Below, in pieces: positions 1-5,896 of a stretch of 10,554 nt of DNA. The position numbers and the translations under genes are program-made. The stretch lies in contig CAJGCI010000059.1 in NCBI GenBank assembly GCA_904501855.1, forward strand, positions 1-10,554, written 5' to 3'. How positions within the stretch are numbered: position 1 is the stretch's first letter; each line of letters starts with the position of its first letter. Under the pieces are notes generated by a model. The model worked only from the letters and a program-made list of their open reading frames with translations, did no database searches and had not been told where the DNA came from. Source of the stretch: Oscillospiraceae bacterium. GTDB taxonomy: Bacteria > Bacillota > Clostridia > Oscillospirales > Oscillospiraceae.

Positions 1-622
1 CCAGATCGGTGATGACCATGGATCCGTGGAAGGGACTGACTTCCATCCATTCCTTCTTCAGCCAGCCGAAATAGTCCATGATCTTCAGCAGGCCGATGAC
101 CATGCGGAAGACGGGACGGGGCAGTTTCTTCATGGCGTTGGCAAAGGCCTCGGTGCCGTTGTCGTCCGTATGGCCCTTCACTTCCGACAGGGCGTCGTTC
201 ATCTTGTGGTAGACGTCATACACGGTGTCGGAGGGATTGAAGTGCAGCTTGATGGTGGTCTCCGGAGCGCCCAGCTCCATGGTCTTCTTCACCGTCATGA
301 CCACTTCGATGTCGTTTCTGGCATAGTAGTGGCGGCCGGAGATGAACCGGTTCATGGCGGGGTACTTGGCCACGGCGCGGATATAGGCGGCGATGAGCAC
401 ATGAAGGAAGCCCATGCCCTTGTATCCGTTGACGCGCTGCTTGCGCAGCCAGCGGTCCGCCTCCGTGATCTCCACGTTTTCCGAGAAGAAGTTCAGGGCA
501 TCGTTGCGCTGCGCCATCACGTAGGGGATGAACAGTTCAAACCCGGACAGGGAGCGGAGCAGACGTCCGTCGCTGCGGTCGCCGGTCCTGCGGCGGTAGT
601 GTTTGTATGAGGTCTTCGGCAT
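1..622 (-). CDS. 2-oxo acid dehydrogenase E2 / CAT-fold acyltransferase-like protein, 3' end outside window
   Basis: Reading the minus strand from ATG at 622 gives 207 open codons that run off the left edge with no stop. The protein begins MPKTSYKHYRRRTGDRSDGR and continues with segments such as GFLHVLIAAYIRAVAKYPAMNRFISGRHYY, which resemble the catalytic domain of dihydrolipoamide acyltransferases (chloramphenicol acetyltransferase fold). There is no N-terminal lipoyl domain or E3-binding domain; the catalytic-type domain starts almost at residue 1. The HxxxDG catalytic motif would lie further downstream, outside the window, so activity cannot be judged. An in-frame ATG at 628 is too close to the AGGAG site (631-635); 622 has a 7-8 base spacing and is preferred. 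No E1, E3 or lipoylation gene is visible nearby, so it is probably not part of a normal dehydrogenase complex. The substrate is unknown. Confidence 0.75.
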   Translation of the reverse strand, partial: MPKTSYKHYRRRTGDRSDGRLLRSLSGFELFIPYVMAQRNDALNFFSENVEITEADRWLRKQRVNGYKGMGFLHVLIAAYIRAVAKYPAMNRFISGRHYYARNDIEVVMTVKKTMELGAPETTIKLHFNPSDTVYDVYHKMNDALSEVKGHTDDNGTEAFANAMKKLPRPVFRMVIGLLKIMDYFGWLKKEWMEVSPFHGSMVITDL

Positions 623-681
623 AATCATTCTCCTATATGGACTGCTTAAACAGTTTCAAATATTTTAAGTAATTGCCCATA

Positions 682-710
682 ATTATAGTACGCGGGGGAG
701 GAAAAGGCAA
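682..710 (-). promoter_or_regulatory. sigma-A-type promoter for the leftward acyltransferase-like gene
   Basis: On the minus strand there is a -35 box TTGCCT (710-705, 4/6 match to TTGACA), a 17-base spacer and a perfect -10 box TATAAT (687-682). Transcription would start near 675, giving a leader of about 50 bases before the AGGAG ribosome site and the ATG at 622. Spacing and box quality make this the best promoter in the window. Confidence 0.6.
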
Positions 711-751
711 GCCGCGAAGGCCCCGCAGCCGCCGGGAAGAGGAAAAAACGG

Positions 752-793
752 CAAAAGGAACAAAATATGTTGTTATGTAAAACGATCCTTTTG
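752..793. repeat. 8-bp perfect inverted repeat in the intergenic region
   Basis: CAAAAGGA (752-759) is matched by TCCTTTTG (786-793) across 26 bases. A G-T pair could extend the stem by one (751 with 794). There is no uridine run typical of a terminator directly after either arm beyond the TTTT inside the arm itself. It could be a two-half-site operator, a stem in an untranslated transcript, or chance. Confidence 0.35.
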
Positions 794-894
794 TCTAGGT
801 TGAATTGCCCGCCGGGAATGGCATTTTTACACAGTTTCGGGCCGCCTGTTTTGGTGGGAATCACGGAAAAAAAGGAGGGGAAAAGAGACGATTT

Positions 895-915
895 TCGTTA
901 TTAAATTATTAACGA
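895..915. promoter_or_regulatory. 21-bp near-perfect palindrome, candidate operator
   Basis: The outer arms TCGTTA (895-900) and TAACGA (910-915) are perfect reverse complements. Across the whole 21 bases only one symmetric pair (901 with 909) fails to match, apart from the central base. It lies about 53 bases upstream of the -35 box candidate of the ATPase operon, a position suited to an activator or to a repressor acting by looping. Its AT-rich symmetric form is typical of dimeric helix-turn-helix protein sites, but I cannot name the regulator. Confidence 0.45.
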
Positions 916-942
916 TTTCTTTGGTGTATTTGCTCAAACTTT

Positions 943-1036
943 ATCAATGAAAAGTGATCTGATTTAGTTGATTTTGGGTATGCTCTTTTGTTATATTTAA
1001 TTTAATGTAAAATGAATTCCTTGCGTTTTCATTGAT
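943..1036. repeat. 11-bp perfect inverted repeat bracketing the operon promoter candidate
   Basis: ATCAATGAAAA (943-953) and TTTTCATTGAT (1026-1036) are exact reverse complements. Their centres are 83 bases apart, close to eight helical turns, and the predicted -35/-10 boxes (968-997) lie between them. This arrangement could be paired operators for DNA looping, or a long-range stem if transcription begins further upstream. AT-richness raises the chance of coincidence. Confidence 0.4.
968..997 (+). promoter_or_regulatory. candidate promoter of the V-ATPase operon
   Basis: The -35 box is TTGATT (968-973, 4/6) and the -10 box TATATT (992-997, 5/6) with an 18-base spacer. The setting is strongly AT-rich. 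Transcription would start near 1004, leaving a leader of about 75 bases before the first ATPase gene. A second -10-like hexamer TAAAAT (1008-1013) lacks a good -35 box. The call rests on sequence match only. Confidence 0.4.
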
Positions 1037-1078
1037 TTTATTTTTGCAGAAGTTTGATTTACGGGGGGAGGTGTGTCA

Positions 1079-1393
1079 ATGTCATTTGAGGCGATATCGA
1101 CGATTACTAAGGCAGAAGAGAATGCTAAGGTTTCCATTGAGAAAGCAGAAGCTAAGGCCAGGGAACTGATCGCGGAGGCTGAGAAGGAAGGGAAGGCCGC
1201 AGTGGACGCTGTCCGTGAAAAGGCAGCGAAGGAACTGAAGACCTACCAGAAGAGAGCCGATACCAAAGCGAAGAACCAGGCCGAAAAACTTTCCGCCTCA
1301 ACAGAGAACATGAAAGCGTCGTTGCGAGCCCGCGCAGAAGAGCGCATTGACAACGCGGCAAAATTAGTCGTGGAAAGGATAGTGAGCAGCTAA
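1079..1393 (+). CDS. ntpF: V-type ATPase subunit G-type (peripheral stalk), NtpF-like
   Basis: This protein of 104 residues is almost wholly a charged Ala/Glu/Lys helix with heptad-like spacing (about residues 10-95), as expected for the stalk subunit that pairs with subunit E in a right-handed coiled coil and links the A3B3 head to the membrane stator. It has no membrane segment or signal peptide. The family is too low in complexity for motif proof; size, coiled-coil character and first place in the operon, as for E. hirae ntpF, make the call. The ATG at 1079 is chosen because GGAGG (1067-1071) sits 7 bases before it; an in-frame GTG at 1073 is too close to that site. The stop TAA is directly followed by the ATG of ntpI. 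Confidence 0.88.
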   Translation: MSFEAISTITKAEENAKVSIEKAEAKARELIAEAEKEGKAAVDAVREKAAKELKTYQKRADTKAKNQAEKLSASTENMKASLRARAEERIDNAAKLVVERIVSS

Positions 1394-3349
1394 ATGGCCA
1401 TTGCGAAAATGAAAAAACTGCGTTTGATGGTCGTTCGCTCACAGAAAGATGCGCTGCTGGATGAACTCCAGAGACTCAGCTGCGTCCAGGTCTTCGAACC
1501 GGACCAGGAAGAGTTCTCGGAGCCGTCTCTGACAGCCAGCGTCAAGAAAGAGGACGCTGATCTGACGCAGTACAAGACTCAGGAGGCCTCCGTTCAGAGA
1601 GCCGTCGGAGTCCTGAAGAAATACGCACCGGCAAAAGGCGGGCTGCTCTCGCCCAACAAGATCATCAGCCAGGACGAGTTCTTCAGTGACGACACTCTGG
1701 AAGAAGGCATCAAAGACGCCGCTACGATCAACTCGGACGAGGATCGGATCAAGCGGATCGCCGCAGAGGAAAGCAGGCAGAACGCTCTCATCGAATCCCT
1801 GACGCCTTGGAAAGACTTCGACGTTCCCATCGAGTGCACGGGAACGGAACGCACTTCTCTGCTTACCGGCATCCTGCCGGCGAAAGCGGACTTTGCGGAA
1901 GTGGCCGCCAAGGTCAATCAGATCACGGATGAAGCGGAACTGTTCAAGGTAGGCGAGGACAAGATCGCCACCTATGTCGCTTTGATCTGCATGAAAGAGT
2001 ATACCGATCAGATCCAGGAGCTGCTTCGCGGGGAAGGATTCACCGCATCCAGTCTCTCCGATATGACCGGTACTCCCAGTGAGAACATCAAAGCCTCCGA
2101 GAAAGAGCTGGAGCTCCTCGGGGCGGAGAAGGAAAAACTCACGCAACTGCTTGCCGCGGAAGGTACGAAGAGAGAGTCTCTTCAGCTTACCCAGGACCGG
2201 CTGACCACCAAGATCAACCGTGCCGAGTCGGAAGGCAGGATCTACGGAACGGATTCCACCGTATTCCTGGAAGGATGGCTCATCGAAGACAAGGAGCCGG
2301 AATTCCTTGCCGTAGCAAATAAATACGACTGTGCGTATGAACTCGAGGAACCGAAGGAAGAGGAATATCCCAATGTCCCGGTCAAACTGAACAACAACGA
2401 TTTCTCCACAGCCGGAAACATGATCACCGATATGTATGCGCTTCCCCAGTACGGAAGCGTGGATCCCAACCCGAGGATCGCACCGTTCTTCATCCTGTTC
2501 TACGGACTGATGCTCTGCGATATGGGTTACGGACTTCTGATGATCATCGCAGCACTTCTGGTGCTGAAAAAACAGCGTCCCTCGAAGGAGCGCGGCATGT
2601 ACAGCGTGTCCCGCCTGATGCTCTACGCGGGCATCTCCACCTTCATCATGGGCGCTCTGACCGGCAGCTTCTTCTCCGATGCTCCGTATCAGATCGTTCA
2701 CATGCTGAATCCGAACAGCACCTGGCAGGGTCTGCCGGCACTGTTCTCACCGCTGAAGGACAGCGTATACATCCTGGTAGGCGCCATGGTCCTCGGCCTG
2801 ATCCAGCTGAACGTCGGTATGGCGGTCAGTTTCAGGAAAAAGAAGAACCGCGGACAGATCTTGGACGCGATCCTGTATGAAGGTGCCCTGTGGGTCATCC
2901 TCATCGGTGCCGCCCTGGTTCTGACGAAGGTCTCCATCACCGCAGGCAAGATCGTACTGCTCGTCGGCGTTCTCATGCTGGTGTACGGTGCGGTAAAGGA
3001 TGCCAAAGGGCTGGGAAAGATCACCGGCATCTTCGGCCTTGCCTACAACGAACTGACCGGTTGGTTCGGCGACCTTCTTTCCTATTCCCGAATCATGGCA
3101 TTGATGCTGGCCGGCAGCGTTATCGGCCAGGTGTTCAACACCATAGGTTCAATTACAAACAATATCTTCTTGTTCATCATCATATTCCTGATAGGACACA
3201 CGCTGAACTTCGGCCTGAACCTCCTTGGATGCTATGTCCATGACCTGAGACTTCAGTGCCTGGAGTACTTCAACAAGTTCTATGAGGACGGCGGAAAGAA
3301 ATTTACTCCGCTGGGAATCAACACTAAATACTACGACGTCATTAAATAA
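1394..3349 (+). CDS. ntpI: V-type ATPase membrane stator subunit I (a subunit)
   Basis: The 651 residues are the usual length for bacterial subunit I. The N-terminal cytoplasmic half (about 1-350) is helical and begins MAIAKMKKLRLMVV, the typical family start; it docks the peripheral stalks. The C-terminal half has about seven or eight membrane helices starting with APFFILFYGLMLCDMGYG (363-380), a family signature. Arg566 in the LLSYSRIMAL segment corresponds to the conserved arginine that faces the ion-binding glutamate of the rotor ring and is needed for ion transfer. The C-terminus (HDLRLQCLEYFNKFYEDGG) is also typical. No strong Shine-Dalgarno site precedes the ATG; the best (AAAGGA, 1374-1379) is 14 bases away, and the stop codon of ntpF abuts the start, so translation probably depends on coupling. 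Confidence 0.98.
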   Translation: MAIAKMKKLRLMVVRSQKDALLDELQRLSCVQVFEPDQEEFSEPSLTASVKKEDADLTQYKTQEASVQRAVGVLKKYAPAKGGLLSPNKIISQDEFFSDDTLEEGIKDAATINSDEDRIKRIAAEESRQNALIESLTPWKDFDVPIECTGTERTSLLTGILPAKADFAEVAAKVNQITDEAELFKVGEDKIATYVALICMKEYTDQIQELLRGEGFTASSLSDMTGTPSENIKASEKELELLGAEKEKLTQLLAAEGTKRESLQLTQDRLTTKINRAESEGRIYGTDSTVFLEGWLIEDKEPEFLAVANKYDCAYELEEPKEEEYPNVPVKLNNNDFSTAGNMITDMYALPQYGSVDPNPRIAPFFILFYGLMLCDMGYGLLMIIAALLVLKKQRPSKERGMYSVSRLMLYAGISTFIMGALTGSFFSDAPYQIVHMLNPNSTWQGLPALFSPLKDSVYILVGAMVLGLIQLNVGMAVSFRKKKNRGQILDAILYEGALWVILIGAALVLTKVSITAGKIVLLVGVLMLVYGAVKDAKGLGKITGIFGLAYNELTGWFGDLLSYSRIMALMLAGSVIGQVFNTIGSITNNIFLFIIIFLIGHTLNFGLNLLGCYVHDLRLQCLEYFNKFYEDGGKKFTPLGINTKYYDVIK

Positions 3350-3368
3350 TTAGTAGGAGGATACAAAT

Positions 3369-3851
3369 ATGGAATTCCTATTCGCACACACAGGCTTAGC
3401 AATTGGCCTTCTGGGCGCAGGTCTCGCAGCCTGCATGGCAGGTGCAGGTTCTGCACTCGGTACTGGTTACGCAGGTCAGGCAGGCGCCGGCCTCATCGCA
3501 GAAGATCCCGATAAGTTCGGTAAAGCAATGATCCTTCAGGTTATCCCTGGTACCCAGGGTCTGTACGGCCTGGTCGTATGGTTCTTCGCCATCATGCAGA
3601 TGGGCGTTCTCAGCGGTGAAGCTGTGAACCTGAGCTTCGTTGACGGATGCAGATATTTTGCAGCCTGCATGCCCATGGCGATTGGCGGCCTGGTTTCCGC
3701 TGCTGCACAGGGCAAGGTCGCAGCCGCTTCCGTGAACCTGCTTGCAAAGAACGAAGAGCACTGGTCCAAGGGCATGATCCTCTGCATTACCGTTGAGTTC
3801 TACGCCATTTTGTCTCTGCTGGCTTCCTTCATGATGCTGGTGAATATCTGA
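3369..3851 (+). CDS. ntpK: V-type ATPase rotor ring subunit K (duplicated c subunit, likely Na+-binding)
   Basis: The 160 residues form four membrane helices as two fused hairpins, the double-size proteolipid of bacterial V-ATPases. The ring turns against subunit I as ions pass. In hairpin one the motif PGTQGLYG has Gln63 where a carboxylate would sit; hairpin two carries the ion-carrying Glu143 in VEFYAILS. Thr62, Gln63, Gln114 and Glu143 match the Na+ ligands Thr64, Gln65, Gln110 and Glu139 of E. hirae NtpK, and Ile59 takes the place of Leu61, which binds through its backbone. Only one carboxylate per four helices means one ion per subunit. AGGAGGA (3354-3360) is a strong ribosome site at good spacing, fitting the need for many copies per enzyme. 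Ten of the first twelve Ala codons are GCA, more uniform than in neighbouring genes. Confidence 0.98.
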   Translation: MEFLFAHTGLAIGLLGAGLAACMAGAGSALGTGYAGQAGAGLIAEDPDKFGKAMILQVIPGTQGLYGLVVWFFAIMQMGVLSGEAVNLSFVDGCRYFAACMPMAIGGLVSAAAQGKVAAASVNLLAKNEEHWSKGMILCITVEFYAILSLLASFMMLVNI

Positions 3852-3899
3852 TCCCACCGGAAACTAAGATCAAATAAAGATAAAAGGCAGGACTTTGAA

Positions 3900-4502
3900 A
3901 TGAAAGGTATTGAAAAAATATCCGCTCATATCGAAGCCGATGCAAAAGCTGCAGCACAGAGCGTGCTGGACGCAGCCCAGGCAAAGGTCAACCAGATCAA
4001 GGCAGATTTTGACCAGAAGGTGAAGACGGTCTATGAGACCAAGATCGCCGACGGCAAAAAGGAGATCGACGGCAAGGTCGATAACGCCGCACGTCTGGGA
4101 AACATGGAAGCGAAGAAATCCGTCCTTGCTGCCAAGCAGGAGATGGTTTCCAAGGCTTTTGACCGTGCCCAGGAGATGATCATCGATTTGCCGGCGGCAA
4201 AGTATGAGGCATTCCTGACGAAGCTCGTCGTGGAATCCGCCAACACCGGCAAGGAACAAGTGGTCTTCAATGAGCGTGACAAATCAAAACATGCAAAGAA
4301 AGTCGTGGATGCTGCCAATAAGCAGCTCTCCGCAAACGGCATGGAAGGCGGCCTCACCGTCGCAGACAGAACCGCGGATATCGCCGGCGGCGTCCTTCTC
4401 AGTGAGGGCGGCATCGAGGTGAACTCCACCCTGGAACTTCTGATGGACGTGTGCCGCACCGAAATGTCTTCACAGGTTGCTGAAGTATTGTTCGGAGAAT
4501 GA
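3900..4502 (+). CDS. ntpE: V-type ATPase peripheral stalk subunit E
   Basis: The 200 residues have a long charged Ala/Lys/Glu helix (about 1-95) that would pair with the G-type subunit, then a globular domain (about 100-200) that binds the top of subunit B. The C-terminal segment DIAGGVLLSEGGIEVNSTLE (about 160-179) is the clearest family mark: subunit E proteins carry a GG(V/L)xL...G.I.VNNT-like stretch there. Length and position between K and C match E. hirae ntpE. A modest purine-rich site (AGGCAGGA, 3886-3893) precedes the ATG. The 48-base gap after ntpK shows no stem-loop terminator, so it is likely read on the same transcript. Confidence 0.96.
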   Translation: MKGIEKISAHIEADAKAAAQSVLDAAQAKVNQIKADFDQKVKTVYETKIADGKKEIDGKVDNAARLGNMEAKKSVLAAKQEMVSKAFDRAQEMIIDLPAAKYEAFLTKLVVESANTGKEQVVFNERDKSKHAKKVVDAANKQLSANGMEGGLTVADRTADIAGGVLLSEGGIEVNSTLELLMDVCRTEMSSQVAEVLFGE

Positions 4503-4535
4503 GCATTTAGCATTCCAACAACAGGAGGGAATAAT

Positions 4536-5537
4536 TTGGCTAACAAAAAAGAAGATTATCTTTTTCTGTCGGCGATGCTAAGAGCTCGTGAGTCAAAAAT
4601 GCTGAAGCGGTCCAAAGCGGAAGCGATGCTGGACGCCTCTTCCTTTGGGGAAGCGGCCCGCATGGTCTCCGACTGCGGATACAAGGATATGTCGGCGATG
4701 AACGCCAAGGAGATCGAACAGGCACTCAACGAACACCGTGCCGAGGAGTTTGCCGAACTGGGCAGAATGGCTCCCAATGAGAGTGTCGTGGATCTGTTCC
4801 GTACGAAGTACGATTACCACAATGTCAAGACTCTGCTGAAGGCAGAGGCCGAGAATGTGGATCGTTCCGATCTTCTCAATGATTCCGGAAGGATCTCCGT
4901 GGAGAAACTGACGGAAGCCATCCATGAGGATCAGCTCGTAGGCGTTCCTTCAATCCTGGGCGATGCCATCCGCGAGGCCAAGACGGTCCTCGCCCGGACG
5001 GGCAACCCGCAGCTGGCAGACTTTATCCTGGACCGTGCGTACTTCGAGGAACTGGACGGGTTCGCCAAGGAACTCAACAGTGAATTCCTCAAAGGCTACG
5101 TACAGGTCATGATTGACTCAGCTAATCTACGCAGCGCCGTAAGAACATTGCGTATGCATAAAGACGCCGATTTCCTGAGAACCGCATTCGTCCCCGGAGG
5201 CAATGTGGATGAGGCACGTCTTCTGAACGTGACCTTCTCCGGCAACGGCGAAGGACTGGCACAGCTTTTCAACACCGGAACGCTGAGCAAGGCCGCATCT
5301 CTTGGTGCAGCCGCAGCGGCCGGAGGACCCATGACCGATTTCGAACGCGCCTGCGACGACGCAGTCACGGCCTACCTGAAAAAGTCCGGACTGGTCGCCT
5401 ATGGCGAGGAACCCGTAATCACCTATCTGGCGGAGCTGGAGGGGGAGATCACCACCATCAGAATGATTCTGACCGGTCGGCTGGCGGGTATCGAACCGCA
5501 GGTCATCAAGGAAAGGTTGCGTGATCTTTATGCTTAA
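4536..5537 (+). CDS. ntpC: V-type ATPase subunit C (d-type socket linking central shaft to ring)
   Basis: This all-helical soluble protein of 333 residues is a member of the vacuolar/archaeal ATPase C/AC39 family. It sits as a funnel on the cytoplasmic face of the NtpK ring and receives the NtpD-NtpG shaft. The N-terminal YLFLSAMLRARESKML and the C-terminal GEEPVITYLAELEGEITTI followed by RMILTGRLAGI and ERLRDLYA are family hallmarks. The start is TTG at 4536: AGGAGGG (4523-4529) lies 6 bases before it and no ATG is available close by. A low-complexity Ala/Gly run (about residues 258-264) precedes the C-terminal domain and looks like a flexible loop. The end of the gene overlaps the start of the next one by 8 bases. 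Confidence 0.97.
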   Translation: MANKKEDYLFLSAMLRARESKMLKRSKAEAMLDASSFGEAARMVSDCGYKDMSAMNAKEIEQALNEHRAEEFAELGRMAPNESVVDLFRTKYDYHNVKTLLKAEAENVDRSDLLNDSGRISVEKLTEAIHEDQLVGVPSILGDAIREAKTVLARTGNPQLADFILDRAYFEELDGFAKELNSEFLKGYVQVMIDSANLRSAVRTLRMHKDADFLRTAFVPGGNVDEARLLNVTFSGNGEGLAQLFNTGTLSKAASLGAAAAAGGPMTDFERACDDAVTAYLKKSGLVAYGEEPVITYLAELEGEITTIRMILTGRLAGIEPQVIKERLRDLYA

Positions 5538-5850
5538 AATAGCTGTTATCGGCGGTCGTGAGACCGTTATGGGCTTCAAGGCTCTCGGCCTGGAAGCCTG
5601 CCCCGTTGAGAATCTCACCGAGGCAAAAGAGACTTTAAGAAAACTCACCAGGGACTCGGATGATTATGCAATCATCTATATCGAGGAGAATCTCGCAGAG
5701 AATCTGACGGATGAGATCGATCGTTACAAGGATCTTCCCAAACCCGCCATCATCCTCATTCCCGGACGTGAGGGCAGCAATGGTCTCGGTATCAACGCAT
5801 TGAACGCGGCTGTTGAACGTGCTATCGGCACCAACATCCTGGAAAATTAA
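5530..5850 (+). CDS. ntpG: V-type ATPase subunit F-type (central shaft), NtpG-like
   Basis: The 106 residues start MLKIAVIGGRETVMGFKALG, the typical opening of bacterial and archaeal V/A-ATPase subunit F with its Rossmann-like alpha/beta fold. Strands DDYAIIYIEE (about 43-52) and PAIILIPG (about 72-79) follow as expected, then a C-terminal helix (about 85-103). It binds subunit D in the rotor and affects coupling. The gene is called ntpG in Enterococcus but is subunit F in most annotation systems. The ATG at 5530 matches the family start; an in-frame GTG at 5521 would add three residues and sits nearer the AAGGAAAGG site (5508-5516), so the start is not fully settled. Either way it overlaps ntpC, suggesting coupled translation. 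Confidence 0.95.
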   Translation: MLKIAVIGGRETVMGFKALGLEACPVENLTEAKETLRKLTRDSDDYAIIYIEENLAENLTDEIDRYKDLPKPAIILIPGREGSNGLGINALNAAVERAIGTNILEN

Positions 5851-5858
5851 TTTTCCCG

Positions 5859-5887
5859 TTCCTTAATTTTATCCATAAAAAAAGGAA
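5859..5887 (+). promoter_or_regulatory. possible weak hairpin masking the ntpA ribosome-binding site
   Basis: TTCCTT (5859-5864) is the exact reverse complement of AAGGAA (5882-5887), which forms part of the AAGGAAGG Shine-Dalgarno site (5882-5889) of ntpA. The T-run before and A-run after the apex (TTTT 5867-5870, AAAA from 5877) could add pairs. The stem is AU-rich and weak, so its effect in the cell is uncertain. Confidence 0.25.
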
Positions 5888-5896
5888 GGTATGTAA

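Larger units (their letters stand above)
623..1078. other. divergent intergenic regulatory region, no gene seen
   Basis: This is about 455 bases between two divergent genes. The left half (about 690-890) is GC-mixed and holds an inverted repeat (752-759 with 786-793) and a 10-base direct repeat CCGCCGGGAA (729-738 and 809-818). The right half (about 890-1060) is very AT-rich and holds a palindrome and a promoter candidate for the ATPase operon. A 72-codon minus-strand open frame (646-864) overlaps the leftward promoter, has no convincing ribosome site and no family resemblance that I recognise; I do not call it a gene. I see no tRNA, riboswitch or small RNA that I can name. Confidence 0.7.

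Noticed and set aside
26..610. 194-codon plus-strand open frame at the left edge
   Set aside because: It is antisense to the E2/CAT-like gene, whose minus-strand translation has family-like segments and a proper promoter and ribosome site.
752..793. Inverted repeat considered as an intrinsic terminator
   Set aside because: The loop is 26 bases, the stem is AT-rich and short, and no gene ends nearby that would need it.
646..864. 72-codon minus-strand open frame in the intergenic region
   Set aside because: It overlaps the TATAAT promoter of the leftward gene, has no good ribosome site, and its odd composition looks like chance.
1439..2701. 420-codon open frame on the minus strand across ntpI
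   Set aside because: It is antisense to a clear ntpI, and its translation is rich in Gly/Arg/His/Phe without family resemblance. Such frames arise from the codon bias of the sense gene.
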